63,846 nucleotides of DNA from Pseudomonadota bacterium (GTDB lineage Bacteria > Pseudomonadota > Gammaproteobacteria > Burkholderiales > Burkholderiaceae_C): positions 1 to 63,846 of the forward strand of contig JAFEEG010000014.1 of NCBI GenBank assembly GCA_018241225.1, read 5' to 3'. Positions 54,025 to 62,438 of this stretch are shown here, one piece after another. Below the pieces are notes generated by a model. It had not been told where the DNA came from, ran no database searches, and was given only the letters and a program-made list of their open reading frames with translations. A program made the position numbers and the translations under genes. Every line of letters starts with the position of its first letter. Position 1 is the stretch's first letter.

Positions 54025-55430
54025 AAAGCGGAAAACTGTATGCGTTGGGCGTCGCGGAGCTGGTCCGCGGCTATGCCCAGGGAGTGCTGTCACCGGTCGA
54101 GGTGATGCAGTCGGTGCTCGACCGCGCGCAAAGCTGGGAAGACAAGCTGCAGGCCACCTGGCTGCTGCGCCCCGAGTTCGCACTGGAACAGGCGCAGGCT
54201 TCCGAGGCGCGCTGGCGCCGCGGCGCGCCGCTGGGCCCGCTCGACGGCGTGCCGGTCAGCATCAAGGAGAACATCGCCACGCGCGGCGACCCGCTGCCTG
54301 CGGGCACCGCCGCCGTCGACCTGGTGCCGGCCACCGCCGACGCACCGCCGGCCGCACGGCTGAAGGAAACCGGCGCCGTCTTCTTCGCCAAGACCACCAT
54401 GCCCGACTACGGCATGCTGTCCTCGGGCCTGTCGAGCTTTCACCGGCTGGCACGCAACCCCTGGGACCTGAGCCGCACGCCGGGTGGCTCCAGCGCCGGC
54501 GCCGGGGCGGCGGCAGCCGCGGGCTACGGTCCGCTGCACCTGGGCACCGACATCGGCGGCTCGCTGCGCCTGCCGGCCAGCTGGTGCGGCATCTTCACGC
54601 TCAAGCCCAGCCTGGGCCGCATTCCGATCGATCCGCCCTACATGGGCCGCGCTGCCGGCCCCATGACGCGCACCGTGTCGGACGCGGCACTGGCGATGCA
54701 GGTGCTTTCCAGGCCCGATGCGCGCGACAGCATGAACCTGCCGCCGCAGGACATTCCCTGGCAGGAATTCGACGTCGAGCCCGGCCACCTGCGCGGCCTG
54801 CGCATCGGCCTGCTGCTCGATGCCGGCTGCGGCCTGGCAGTGGAGCCCGAGGTGCGCGAGGCGGTCGAGCAGGCGGCCCGCCGCCTGGAAGAAGCCGGCG
54901 CCATCATCGAGCCCATGCAGCCCTTCATGTCGCAGGCCATGCTCGACGGCATGGACCACCTGTGGCGCATGCGCTCGCTGGTGGACATGAAGGCCCTGCG
55001 CTCCGACCAGCGCGCCAAGGTGCTGCCCTATATCCGCCAGTGGGCCGACAGCGCGGCCGAGTTCAGCGGCGAGCATGTGTTTCGCGCCTTCAGCCAGTTC
55101 CACACCACCCGCGTGGCCACGGTGCAGGCCTGCGCGCGCTTCGACTACGTGATCTCGCCGGTGGCGCCCAACCTGCCGGCGGCAGCCGAGGCGCCCTCGC
55201 CCACCAACGATCCGCTGCGGCCGCTGGAACACATCGGCTTCACGGTGCCCTACAACATGTCGGAACAGCCGGCGGCCTCCATCAACTGCGGCTACAGCAG
55301 TGGGGGCCTGCCCATCGGCTTGCAGATCGCGGGCCAGCGCTTCGACGACCTGGGCGTGCTGCGCGTGGCGCGCGCCTTCGAGCAGATCAGGGGAGAACAA
55401 CATCCATGGCCGGAGCCGGCAGACGCCTGA
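54021..55430 (+). CDS. Amidase-signature family amidase
   Basis: The 469-residue enzyme has the full Ser-cisSer-Lys triad: K82 in VSIKENIATRG, S157 in PGGSSAGAG and nucleophile S181 in DIGGSLRLPA. It hydrolyses an amide bond; AtzF-, GatA- and aryl-amidase-like members share these residues, so the substrate is open. It starts with GTG overlapping the binding-protein stop and has no signal peptide, so it should act on imported compound in the cytosol. The longer upstream frame is antiphase. Confidence 0.88.
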   Translation: MKSGKLYALGVAELVRGYAQGVLSPVEVMQSVLDRAQSWEDKLQATWLLRPEFALEQAQASEARWRRGAPLGPLDGVPVSIKENIATRGDPLPAGTAAVDLVPATADAPPAARLKETGAVFFAKTTMPDYGMLSSGLSSFHRLARNPWDLSRTPGGSSAGAGAAAAAGYGPLHLGTDIGGSLRLPASWCGIFTLKPSLGRIPIDPPYMGRAAGPMTRTVSDAALAMQVLSRPDARDSMNLPPQDIPWQEFDVEPGHLRGLRIGLLLDAGCGLAVEPEVREAVEQAARRLEEAGAIIEPMQPFMSQAMLDGMDHLWRMRSLVDMKALRSDQRAKVLPYIRQWADSAAEFSGEHVFRAFSQFHTTRVATVQACARFDYVISPVAPNLPAAAEAPSPTNDPLRPLEHIGFTVPYNMSEQPAASINCGYSSGGLPIGLQIAGQRFDDLGVLRVARAFEQIRGEQHPWPEPADA

Positions 55431-56260
55431 AACCGCAAGCGGTTCGCCTCGCGCTGTATTCGTCGGCCGCCACCATCGGCAGCTTTGCTGCCTACTGGAC
55501 GATCCTGGCCATGCGCCAGGGGCCCATGCTGTTCAACGCGCGCAAGCTGCCGGTGGTGCATCTGTCGGATGCCTTCTCGACTTATTCGCACGTGGTGCCG
55601 GGCGGCATGGTGCGCGGCTACGTCTACCACCCACAGGGCGAAGATGCGCTGCAAGACCTGTTCGTGTATTTCGCCGGACGTGGCGAAGACGTTCGCGCCA
55701 CCGCCCAGGCCCTGCACTGGCTGCCCGAAGGCTTCGGCTTTGCGGCCGTCAACTACCGGGGCGTGGCCGATTCCGAAGGCCACCCCTCCGAGATGGCTTC
55801 GGTGCAGGACGCACGCCGCTTGGCCAGCCACCTGCGCAAGGCCTTTCCCAATGCGCGGTTGCACATCGTCGGGCGCAGCCTGGGCACCGGCGTAGCCATC
55901 CAGCTCGCGGCGCGCCAGGAGTTCGCCAGCCTGCAACTGGTCACACCCTACGACTCGATGCTGGAAGTGCTCAAGCTGCGCTTTCCGCTGGTGCCGCTGA
56001 CGCTGCTGCTGCGCCATCGCTTCGACTCGCTGGAACACTCCAAGGAAGTGGCCGCCAAGACGCAGGTGCTGCTGGCCGAGCAGGACGTGGTGGTACCACA
56101 CGAGCATTCGCAGCGGCTCATCGACGCCTGGCCCACGCCTGTGAGCGTGGAAACCATCCCGGGCTCGGACCACCACAACATCATGAAGCTGGAAGAGACC
56201 TGGCTGCGGCTGGTGGACTTTGCGCTGGGCGCGGTGATTCCGGCGGCCAGGACGGCCTGA
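55406..56260 (+). CDS. Alpha/beta hydrolase with N-terminal membrane segment
   Basis: The 284-residue hydrolase has nucleophile S158 in GRSLGTG, an acid residue in [10 protein letters not shown] and a histidine in GSDHHN. A hydrophobic segment around residues 14-36 may anchor it or act as a signal. The start overlaps the amidase end by 25 bases and has GGGAGA before it. It belongs to the DUF/BEM46-like group of serine hydrolases with unknown substrates. Its position at the end of the importer-amidase operon suggests a second hydrolytic step. Confidence 0.82.
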   Translation: MAGAGRRLKPQAVRLALYSSAATIGSFAAYWTILAMRQGPMLFNARKLPVVHLSDAFSTYSHVVPGGMVRGYVYHPQGEDALQDLFVYFAGRGEDVRATAQALHWLPEGFGFAAVNYRGVADSEGHPSEMASVQDARRLASHLRKAFPNARLHIVGRSLGTGVAIQLAARQEFASLQLVTPYDSMLEVLKLRFPLVPLTLLLRHRFDSLEHSKEVAAKTQVLLAEQDVVVPHEHSQRLIDAWPTPVSVETIPGSDHHNIMKLEETWLRLVDFALGAVIPAARTA

Positions 56261-56351
56261 CGCCCAGGGCGCGGCGCGCCTGGCACCGGGTGCGGCTTCG
56301 GCCACGCGCTGCGCGTCACAATGGGCGCAAAGGCTCAAGGAGGAAGACGGT

Positions 56352-57323
56352 ATGTTGATCAATTGCGCTGCGTACCTCGATGGACGCAAGCAGTCCAGTG
56401 TCGATGTCGCGACCGCAGGCCAGCGCCTGAAGGAACCAGGCGCATTCCTGTGGGCTGCGGTACAGAACGCGACGTCGGACGAGCTGGATGCCCTGCAGCG
56501 CCATTTCGATCTTCCCAAGCTCGCAGTGGAAGACGCCCTGCATGGACACCAACGGCCCAAGATCGAGGAGTACGAGCACTGCCTCTTCACGGTCGTCCAC
56601 CTGATCGAGGCCAGCCAGGACGGCGAGCTTCAGGTTGGCGAACTTGCCATCTTCGCGGGACCGAACTACCTGCTGTCGGTGCGACAAGGCAGCAGCGTCG
56701 ACTTCCTCGAGGTGAGGGCGCGCGCAGAACGCGAGCCCGAGCTGCTTCGCCTTGGCGCCGGCTACGTCCTCTATGCGTTGATCGATGCCGTCGTGGATCG
56801 ATACTTCCCCATCATCGAGCAGCTCGAAGGCGAGCTCGATACCGTGGAGGCCGAGATCTTCGGCCCGGCCGGCCCCGGGCGCGCCAATGTAGAGCGCCTC
56901 TACGCGCTCAAGCAGAAGACCACCCTCGTCAAGCATGCGGTCGAGCCGCTCCTGCATGACATCGGCAAGCTGCACGGCGGCCGGGTGCCGTCGCAGGTGA
57001 TCGCCGTGCAGGACTACATCCGCGACGTGGCCGACCACCTGAGCCGGATCAGCTCGAGCGTCGAGGGGCTGCGGGACACCATCGGCACGGCGGTGCAGGT
57101 GAACCTGTCGCTGGTTACGATCCGGGACGGCGACGTGATGAAACGCCTGGCGGCCTGGGCTGCCATATTCGCCGTGTGCACGGCCTTCGCCGGGCTGTGG
57201 GGCATGAACTTCGAATTCATGCCGGAGTTGAAGTTGCGATATGGCTATCCGGTGGCCATTGCAGTGATCGTCGGGTCGTGCGTGGCCTTGTATCGGCGCT
57301 TTCGCCACATCGGGTGGCTCTAG
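56352..57323 (+). CDS. corA: CorA-family divalent metal (Mg2+) transporter
   Basis: The 323-residue channel has a large N-terminal cytosolic domain, a long stalk helix and two C-terminal membrane helices. The signature GMN is at 284-286 in WGMNFEFMPEL, with a short basic C-terminus. It forms a pentamer that moves Mg2+ and possibly Co2+ or Ni2+. AAGGAGG precedes the start. Its stop overlaps the end of the convergent LysR gene. Confidence 0.9.
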   Translation: MLINCAAYLDGRKQSSVDVATAGQRLKEPGAFLWAAVQNATSDELDALQRHFDLPKLAVEDALHGHQRPKIEEYEHCLFTVVHLIEASQDGELQVGELAIFAGPNYLLSVRQGSSVDFLEVRARAEREPELLRLGAGYVLYALIDAVVDRYFPIIEQLEGELDTVEAEIFGPAGPGRANVERLYALKQKTTLVKHAVEPLLHDIGKLHGGRVPSQVIAVQDYIRDVADHLSRISSSVEGLRDTIGTAVQVNLSLVTIRDGDVMKRLAAWAAIFAVCTAFAGLWGMNFEFMPELKLRYGYPVAIAVIVGSCVALYRRFRHIGWL

Positions 57324-58177
57324 TAGCGCAGCTCCTGCGCCAGCAGATCGCGCACCCGTGTCACCAGGTCCGCTTCGCCGCGCCGCGGCGGCAACAGATG
57401 AAAGTCCACCCGCGGCAAGGCCGGAAGGCCGTGCGGCGCCGGCAGCAGGCCCACGCCGTCGGCCAGCGCCGACTCGTTGAGGCACGCCACGCCCAGCCCC
57501 GCCGCCAGCGCAGACTGCAGCCCGGCCACGCCCGAAGCCACGTGGGCCACCCGGTAGTCCACGCGGCGCTTTTGCAGCAGCTGCTCGGTGAACTGGCGCA
57601 GCGAACAGCCGTCGGTGAGCACCAGCAGCGGCAGCGGTTCGCCGCGCGGCTGCGACTGCCAGCCGGGAGACGCCATCCACGCCAGCGACTCGCGGCGAAG
57701 CACTGCGGCCGCTGACTTGCTCTCGGCCACCCGCATCGACAGGCCGATGTCGGTCTCGCCGCGCGCATGCATTGCCTCGACCTCGGTGCTCTTCTTGATG
57801 GTCACGTTCAGCCGCATGCGCGGATGCCCCTGGGCCAGCCGCGCGAGCAGGCGCGCAAGTTCGCGCGGGCGAAAGTAGTCGGTCACCGCCAGGCGCAACT
57901 CGCCTTGCAGCGATCGCCCGCGCAGGTCGCGCAGTGCCTCGTCGGCCAGCGCCACCAGCCGCTGCGCATGCATGCGAAGACGATCGCCGGCCGCCGTGGG
58001 CAGCACACCGGCCTTGCTGCGCGCCAGCAGGCCCTGGCCCACGCATTCCTCCAGCTTGCGCATCTGCTCGCTCACCGCCGACTGCGACAGGAACACACGT
58101 GGCGCAGCCGCGGTAAGACTGCCGGCATCGAGCACCGCGAGAAAGGTGCGAAGCTGGTCGAGGTCAAGGCTCTGCAT
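57320..58177 (-). CDS. LysR-family regulator
   Basis: The 285-residue regulator has an N-terminal helix-turn-helix (LDQLRTFLAVLDAGSLTAAA, SQSAVSEQMRKLEE) and a LysR substrate-binding domain. It is divergent from the tautomerase gene, with a 17-base dyad between them that fits a LysR T-N11-A site. Control of the tautomerase and of itself is likely. The effector is unknown. Confidence 0.9.
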   Translation of the reverse strand: MQSLDLDQLRTFLAVLDAGSLTAAAPRVFLSQSAVSEQMRKLEECVGQGLLARSKAGVLPTAAGDRLRMHAQRLVALADEALRDLRGRSLQGELRLAVTDYFRPRELARLLARLAQGHPRMRLNVTIKKSTEVEAMHARGETDIGLSMRVAESKSAAAVLRRESLAWMASPGWQSQPRGEPLPLLVLTDGCSLRQFTEQLLQKRRVDYRVAHVASGVAGLQSALAAGLGVACLNESALADGVGLLPAPHGLPALPRVDFHLLPPRRGEADLVTRVRDLLAQELRY

Positions 58178-58187
58178 GCGGTCAATC

Positions 58188-58204
58188 CATCTGATTTACA
58201 GATG
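58188..58204. promoter_or_regulatory. LysR-type operator between lysR and tautomerase genes
   Basis: CATCTG and CAGATG form a perfect 6-bp dyad with a 5-base spacer and contain a T-N11-A core (58190-58202). It lies 10 bases before the LysR start and 86 bases before the tautomerase start, the usual place for an autoregulated LysR site. Confidence 0.6.
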
Positions 58205-58290
58205 ACAAGTATCATATCTTCCCGCTTTTCCTTTGGATAGACAGGGCGAACAATCACCCCATCGACACTCAAACAGAAAGCGAGCACACC

Positions 58291-58689
58291 ATGCCCCATG
58301 TCGTGATTCACCTCTCCGGCCAACCCGATGCCAAGCTCACCCGCCAGGTGGTCGAGCAGGTCGACACGCTCACCCAGGAGATCCTGGGCAAGCAGTTGCC
58401 GGTGATTGCCGCCACGGTGCAGTACATCCCGGCCGACCAGTGGTTCATCGGCGGGCAGACGCTGGCCGAGCTGGGCAAGTCGGCCTTTCACCTGGACATC
58501 AGCATCACCGACGAGACCAACACCAAGGGCGAGAAGGCGCGCTACCTGAAGGCGGTGTTCGACGCCATGGCACGGCTGCGGCCCGACCTGCACGAGGTGT
58601 CGTACGTCTACCTCATCGACGCCCGCGCCGCGGCCTACGGTTATGGCGGCAAGACGCAGGAGTTCCGGCACCAGCAGGCTGGCGTGTAG
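58291..58689 (+). CDS. Tautomerase-superfamily protein
   Basis: The 132-residue protein has the N-terminal proline (MPHVVIHLSG) that acts as catalytic base in 4-oxalocrotonate tautomerase relatives. At about twice the length of the 62-residue enzyme it resembles the fused two-unit tautomerases. Such proteins act as tautomerases, dehalogenases or decarboxylases in aromatic and related degradation. The substrate is unknown; the divergent LysR probably induces it. Confidence 0.8.
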   Translation: MPHVVIHLSGQPDAKLTRQVVEQVDTLTQEILGKQLPVIAATVQYIPADQWFIGGQTLAELGKSAFHLDISITDETNTKGEKARYLKAVFDAMARLRPDLHEVSYVYLIDARAAAYGYGGKTQEFRHQQAGV

Positions 58690-58716
58690 GTCTAGGTCCC
58701 TGGCCGCGGGCGGCGG

Positions 58717-58722
58717 CAGAAT
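58717..58722 (+). promoter_or_regulatory. -10 box of the TTC38-like gene
   Basis: CAGAAT sits at -13 to -8 relative to the ATG at 58730, with no ribosome binding site between. It is another candidate for a leaderless start, weaker than the hrcA, nadK and pth cases. Confidence 0.35.
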
Positions 58723-58729
58723 AGGCCGC

Positions 58730-60058
58730 ATGCAAGACAGCCTCGGCAACACGCTCAGCCTGACCGACGGCGCCAGCCTCGGCGCCGTCAACGATTTCGT
58801 GGAAGGCTTCATCTCCAGCGAGGCGCGCGCAGTCAATGTGCTGGGTGCCAGCGAGGACGCAAGCCCCATCGTGCAGGCCTACTGCGCTGCGCTGCACATG
58901 TTTGCCGAATCGCGCGACGCGGTGGGCAACGCCACGCCTTTTCTGCACCGTGCGCAGGCGAACGCGGCGGCCGCAACGCCGCGCGAGCAGCGATTCATCG
59001 CGGCTATTGCCGCCTGGACCGAAGGCGACATCGGCCGCGCCATCGCGCTGCACGAGGAACAGGCGCGGGAGTATCCGCGCGACCTGGCATCGCTCAAGCT
59101 GGGCCAGTACCACGCCTTCAACACCGGTGACTGCCCCGGCATGCTGCGACTGGCGCTGGCGGCACTGCCGGCATCTGGCGACGTGCCGTATGTGCACGGC
59201 ATGGCCGCCTTCGGTTTCGAGCAATGCCATCTGATGCGCGAGGCCGAGCAAAGCGCCCGCCGTGCCATTGGCATGTGCCGCAAGGAGCCGTGGGCGCATC
59301 ACGCACTGGCCCACGTGATGCTCACCGAGGGCCGACTGGCCGAGGGCCTGGACTTCATGCAGGGCGTGAGCGACAGCTGGACGGGCCTGAACTCGTTCAT
59401 GCTCACGCACAACTGGTGGCACGTGGCCCTCTTTCTCATCGACCTGGGTCGCGACGCGCAAGCGCTGGCGGTGTACGACCAGCAGGCATGGGGCGTGGAA
59501 AAAGCCTACTCGCAGGACCAGATCGGCGCGGTGTCGCTGCTGGCCCGGCTGGAGCTGGCCGGCGTCGAGGTGGGCGAGGCACGCTGGAGCGAACTGGCCA
59601 GCTGGCTTGAAGTGCGCACGCACGACCAGGTGCTGCCATTCCTCGACTTGCAATACCTCTACGGCCTGGCGCGCGCCGGCAAGCCGCAGGCCGACGAACT
59701 GCAACGCAACATCGAGGCGTATGCGCCCGGGGCGCCACCCTCGGTGCGGGCGGCATGGGAACGCGTGTGCGTGCCGGCCGCGCGAGGCCTGTTGGCGCAC
59801 GCGCGCGGCGACTGGTCCGGCGCCATCGAGGGCTTGGGCACTGCCCTGCCCCGCCTGGTGGAAATCGGCGGCAGCCACGCGCAGCGCGACCTGTTCGAGC
59901 AGCTCTATCTCGATGCACTGGTCAAAAGCGGCGAGCCTTCTCGCCTGGCCAGCGCCCAGGGCCTCTTGCAGCGCCAGCTCAATACCCAGCCCGAATCGCG
60001 CCGGCTGGCGCGCCAGGCCAAGGCCGTCTACGCGGCGCTGGGCCTGCCGACCAGGTGA
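58730..60058 (+). CDS. TTC38-like tetratricopeptide repeat protein
   Basis: This 442-residue, largely helical protein resembles eukaryotic TTC38 and its bacterial relatives. It has paired-helix repeats such as EAEQSARRAIGMCRKEPWAHHA and the block TGLNSFMLTHNWWHVALF. There is no signal or membrane segment. Its biochemical role is unknown. The start at 58730 is preferred over an upstream in-frame start at 58643 because conserved sequence begins there. Its 3' end overlaps the convergent histidine phosphatase gene by 31 bases. Confidence 0.82.
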   Translation: MQDSLGNTLSLTDGASLGAVNDFVEGFISSEARAVNVLGASEDASPIVQAYCAALHMFAESRDAVGNATPFLHRAQANAAAATPREQRFIAAIAAWTEGDIGRAIALHEEQAREYPRDLASLKLGQYHAFNTGDCPGMLRLALAALPASGDVPYVHGMAAFGFEQCHLMREAEQSARRAIGMCRKEPWAHHALAHVMLTEGRLAEGLDFMQGVSDSWTGLNSFMLTHNWWHVALFLIDLGRDAQALAVYDQQAWGVEKAYSQDQIGAVSLLARLELAGVEVGEARWSELASWLEVRTHDQVLPFLDLQYLYGLARAGKPQADELQRNIEAYAPGAPPSVRAAWERVCVPAARGLLAHARGDWSGAIEGLGTALPRLVEIGGSHAQRDLFEQLYLDALVKSGEPSRLASAQGLLQRQLNTQPESRRLARQAKAVYAALGLPTR

Positions 60059-60711
60059 CGCTTCTGGTCGTAGGTGGGCTGGGCCGGCAGATCGGCCAGG
60101 TGCCGCGTGTCGGCCCAATCGACGATCTCGATGTTCTCCGGCGACGCGGCATCGGCAATGCGGATGCGGTTGAAACCAGCGTTGGGAATCTCGCTCTGGC
60201 GCGGACCGTTCAGGCCCAGCCCGCGCGCGGTGCGCCACACCATGTCCAGCGCACCGCCATGGGTGAACACCAGCACCGTGTGGCCGACGTGCGCCTGCGC
60301 GATCTTCGCCAGCGCCGCGATGATGCGGGTGTGGAACTGCCGGGCCGACTCGCCATTGGGCATGGCGTGGTGTTCCTGGAACTTGAGCCAGTCTTCCCAG
60401 GCGCGCGGGTGCTGCGCCTGGATCTCGTCGGCCCGCATGCCCTCCACGGCGCCGAAGTGCTGTTCGCGCAGCGCCGCGTCCAGCGCAATGGGCAGCGACA
60501 GTTGCGAGGAGGTGGGTGCCGCCGTCTGCTGGCAGCGCATCAGGTCGCTGCAGACCAGGTGCTGCGCCTGCTCGCACGCCATGCGCAGGCCCAGGCGGCG
60601 GGCCTGCTCGTGGCCCATGTCGTTGAGCGGGACGTCGATGTGGCCTTGAAAGCGCAGCTCACGGTTCCAGTCGGTTTCGCCGTGGCGGATCAGGATGAGT
60701 TCGGTGGACAT
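60028..60711 (-). CDS. Histidine phosphatase family protein (GpmB-like)
   Basis: The 227-residue protein has the RHGETDWN phosphohistidine motif (H10), the second active histidine in VFTHGGALD and the acid in REQHFGAVEG. Members hydrolyse phosphate esters (CobC, phosphoglycerate phosphatase and others) and sequence alone does not tell which. The family and active site are certain, the substrate is not. Confidence 0.88.
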   Translation of the reverse strand: MSTELILIRHGETDWNRELRFQGHIDVPLNDMGHEQARRLGLRMACEQAQHLVCSDLMRCQQTAAPTSSQLSLPIALDAALREQHFGAVEGMRADEIQAQHPRAWEDWLKFQEHHAMPNGESARQFHTRIIAALAKIAQAHVGHTVLVFTHGGALDMVWRTARGLGLNGPRQSEIPNAGFNRIRIADAASPENIEIVDWADTRHLADLPAQPTYDQKRHLVGRPSAA

Positions 60712-60836
60712 AGATGGAGGTCGCAGCCATTGTCCATGCGGGACCCTGGTTGCGCGAGCATGCCCGCCCCGGGTGACGGGATAAAGACGGCCGGTGTGGC
60801 GTTACCGCCATGCAGCAAGCCGAAAGCTCGGGGCTG

Positions 60837-61238
60837 TCAGTCCAGTATCAGCTGAGTCTGCGTCACCACCGCGCACAGCTTGCCTTCTGCGTTGCGGATG
60901 CAGGTCTGCCACACCTGCGTGGTGCGGCCGCGGTGCAGGGCGATGCTTTCGCCCTTCACCGTGGTGCCCACCTTCGCGCCGGCGATGAACTTGGTGCTGG
61001 AGTCGGTGGTGGTTGTCTTCTTGCCCGGCGGCAGGTTGAGCACGGTGCCCACCGCGCCGAGCGTGTCGGCAAAAGCCATATAGGCGCCCCCGTGCAGGAT
61101 GCCGCCGGCCGTGCACAGGTCGGGGCGCACTTCCATGCTCGCCAGCACGCGCTCGGGGCCCAGCTCCTCCAGCGTCACGCCCATCAGGCCGGGGAACAGG
61201 GGCTCGAGAAGCTTCTGCATCTTGTCGCGATCGATCAT
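60837..61238 (-). CDS. PaaI-type hot-dog thioesterase
   Basis: The 133-residue single hot-dog domain has the HGG element (GGILHGGAYMAFADT) of acyl-CoA thioesterases in the PaaI/YbgC-like group. AAGGAG lies before the ATG. The gene follows the RidA-like gene by 18 bases on the same strand, so the two form a small operon. It would release CoA from a small or aromatic acyl-CoA; the substrate is not known. Confidence 0.87.
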   Translation of the reverse strand: MIDRDKMQKLLEPLFPGLMGVTLEELGPERVLASMEVRPDLCTAGGILHGGAYMAFADTLGAVGTVLNLPPGKKTTTTDSSTKFIAGAKVGTTVKGESIALHRGRTTQVWQTCIRNAEGKLCAVVTQTQLILD

Positions 61239-61256
61239 GTGTGCGCTCTCCTTCAG

Positions 61257-61742
61257 TCAGGCGTGGATTTCGACTTCGGCTTCGATCTCGACCGGGATGT
61301 CGAAGGGCAGCTCGGCCATGCCGACGGCGCTGCGCGCATGCGCGCCCACCTCGTGGCCGAAGACCTCCAGGATGAGGTCCGAAAAACCGTTGATGACCGC
61401 GGGCTGCAAGTTGAAGCCCGGCGCCGAGTTGACCATGCCGAACACCCGCGTCCAGGCCACGATGCGGTCCAGGTCGCCCAGCGCGCGCTGCAGGCTGCCC
61501 AGCACGGCCAGGCCGACCAGCCGCGCAGCCGCCGCGCCCTGCACCAGGTCCAGGTCGCGGCCCACCTTGCCCAGCGGCCTGGCGAGCGAGCCATCGGCGT
61601 TGGTGGGTCCGTGCCCCGAGATGAATGCGCGGCTGCCGTGTACCCGCACGAACTGGAAGGGCAGCACCACGCCGGGCGGCGGCTCCACGGGCTGCGGCAA
61701 GACAAGGCCAAGCGCATCGAGGCGCTGCTGGACTGTGGGCAT
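61257..61742 (-). CDS. RidA-family (YjgF/YER057c) protein
   Basis: The 161-residue protein has the RidA fold, longer than the 130-residue core. The arginine that binds the imine substrate in RidA appears conserved in ARSAVGMAELP, followed by the usual VEIEAEVEI strand. RidA enzymes hydrolyse reactive enamines from PLP enzymes, but this divergent subgroup may differ. The start at 61742 is chosen as the first well-placed ATG; 15 extra codons upstream look non-coding. Confidence 0.82.
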   Translation of the reverse strand: MPTVQQRLDALGLVLPQPVEPPPGVVLPFQFVRVHGSRAFISGHGPTNADGSLARPLGKVGRDLDLVQGAAAARLVGLAVLGSLQRALGDLDRIVAWTRVFGMVNSAPGFNLQPAVINGFSDLILEVFGHEVGAHARSAVGMAELPFDIPVEIEAEVEIHA

Positions 61743-61858
61743 GGAAACACTCCGATTCGAGGACGACGCTGGTCCGCGGCCGGGCATTGTCCTTGAGCAA
61801 ACGCGAGCGGTCCACCCGGGCCGCCAGCCGACCCATTTCGCTTTGTCAACCTCATCAA

Positions 61859-62317
61859 ATGCGCCATAGTGCGTTCATGCCATCGAATGCCTTTTTCGCG
61901 GTTCGCGTTTGCCCCTCGGCAAGGCGCCTTGCCCTGGCTGCATGCGGCCTGCTGCTGGCGGGCTGCGCGGGCCAGATGCAACTGCTGGAAAACGGCCGCA
62001 CGCACACCGGCAGCTACAACTCGGCCTCCGGCACGGCCGAGGCCTTCATCGATGGCGTGCGCTATGCCGGCACCTTCAGCAACCCGCCGCCCATCAGCCT
62101 GGGCGTTGGCGTGGGGGGCGGCAGCTGGGGTGGCGGCTTCGGCGGCGTGGGTGTTTCCACCGGCACGGGCTACGGCGGCGGCGGCCATGCGCTGCTGCGC
62201 TCGCCCGACGGCGGCAAGGTCATCGAGTGCTACTTCTCCACCTCATTCGGCAGCGGCCAGGGGCAGTGCATCGGGCTGGATGGCCGGCGCTTCGTGCTGG
62301 TGATCGGCGGCGGCTGA
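61859..62317 (+). CDS. Small glycine-rich lipoprotein, unknown function
   Basis: The 152-residue protein has a lipoprotein signal with lipobox LAGC, so the lipid-bearing cysteine is residue 36 (or 30 if the ATG at 61877 is used). The mature part holds a glycine-rich middle (residues about 80-115) and a C-terminal ECYFSTSFGSGQGQC stretch. I do not recognise the family. It should sit in the envelope. The open frame extends upstream into sequence antisense to the RidA-like gene, which is not coding. Confidence 0.7.
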   Translation: MRHSAFMPSNAFFAVRVCPSARRLALAACGLLLAGCAGQMQLLENGRTHTGSYNSASGTAEAFIDGVRYAGTFSNPPPISLGVGVGGGSWGGGFGGVGVSTGTGYGGGGHALLRSPDGGKVIECYFSTSFGSGQGQCIGLDGRRFVLVIGGG

Positions 62318-62438
62318 TCGTCCTTGCCTGCCGGGCAGTTGGGCGCCCAAGCAAGGCGGCGCCAAACGTCGCACACTGTGGGTTCGCGGCCCTTCGTGCT
62401 GCGTCTTTCGTATTTCTTTTCACAAGGCTTCATTCACC

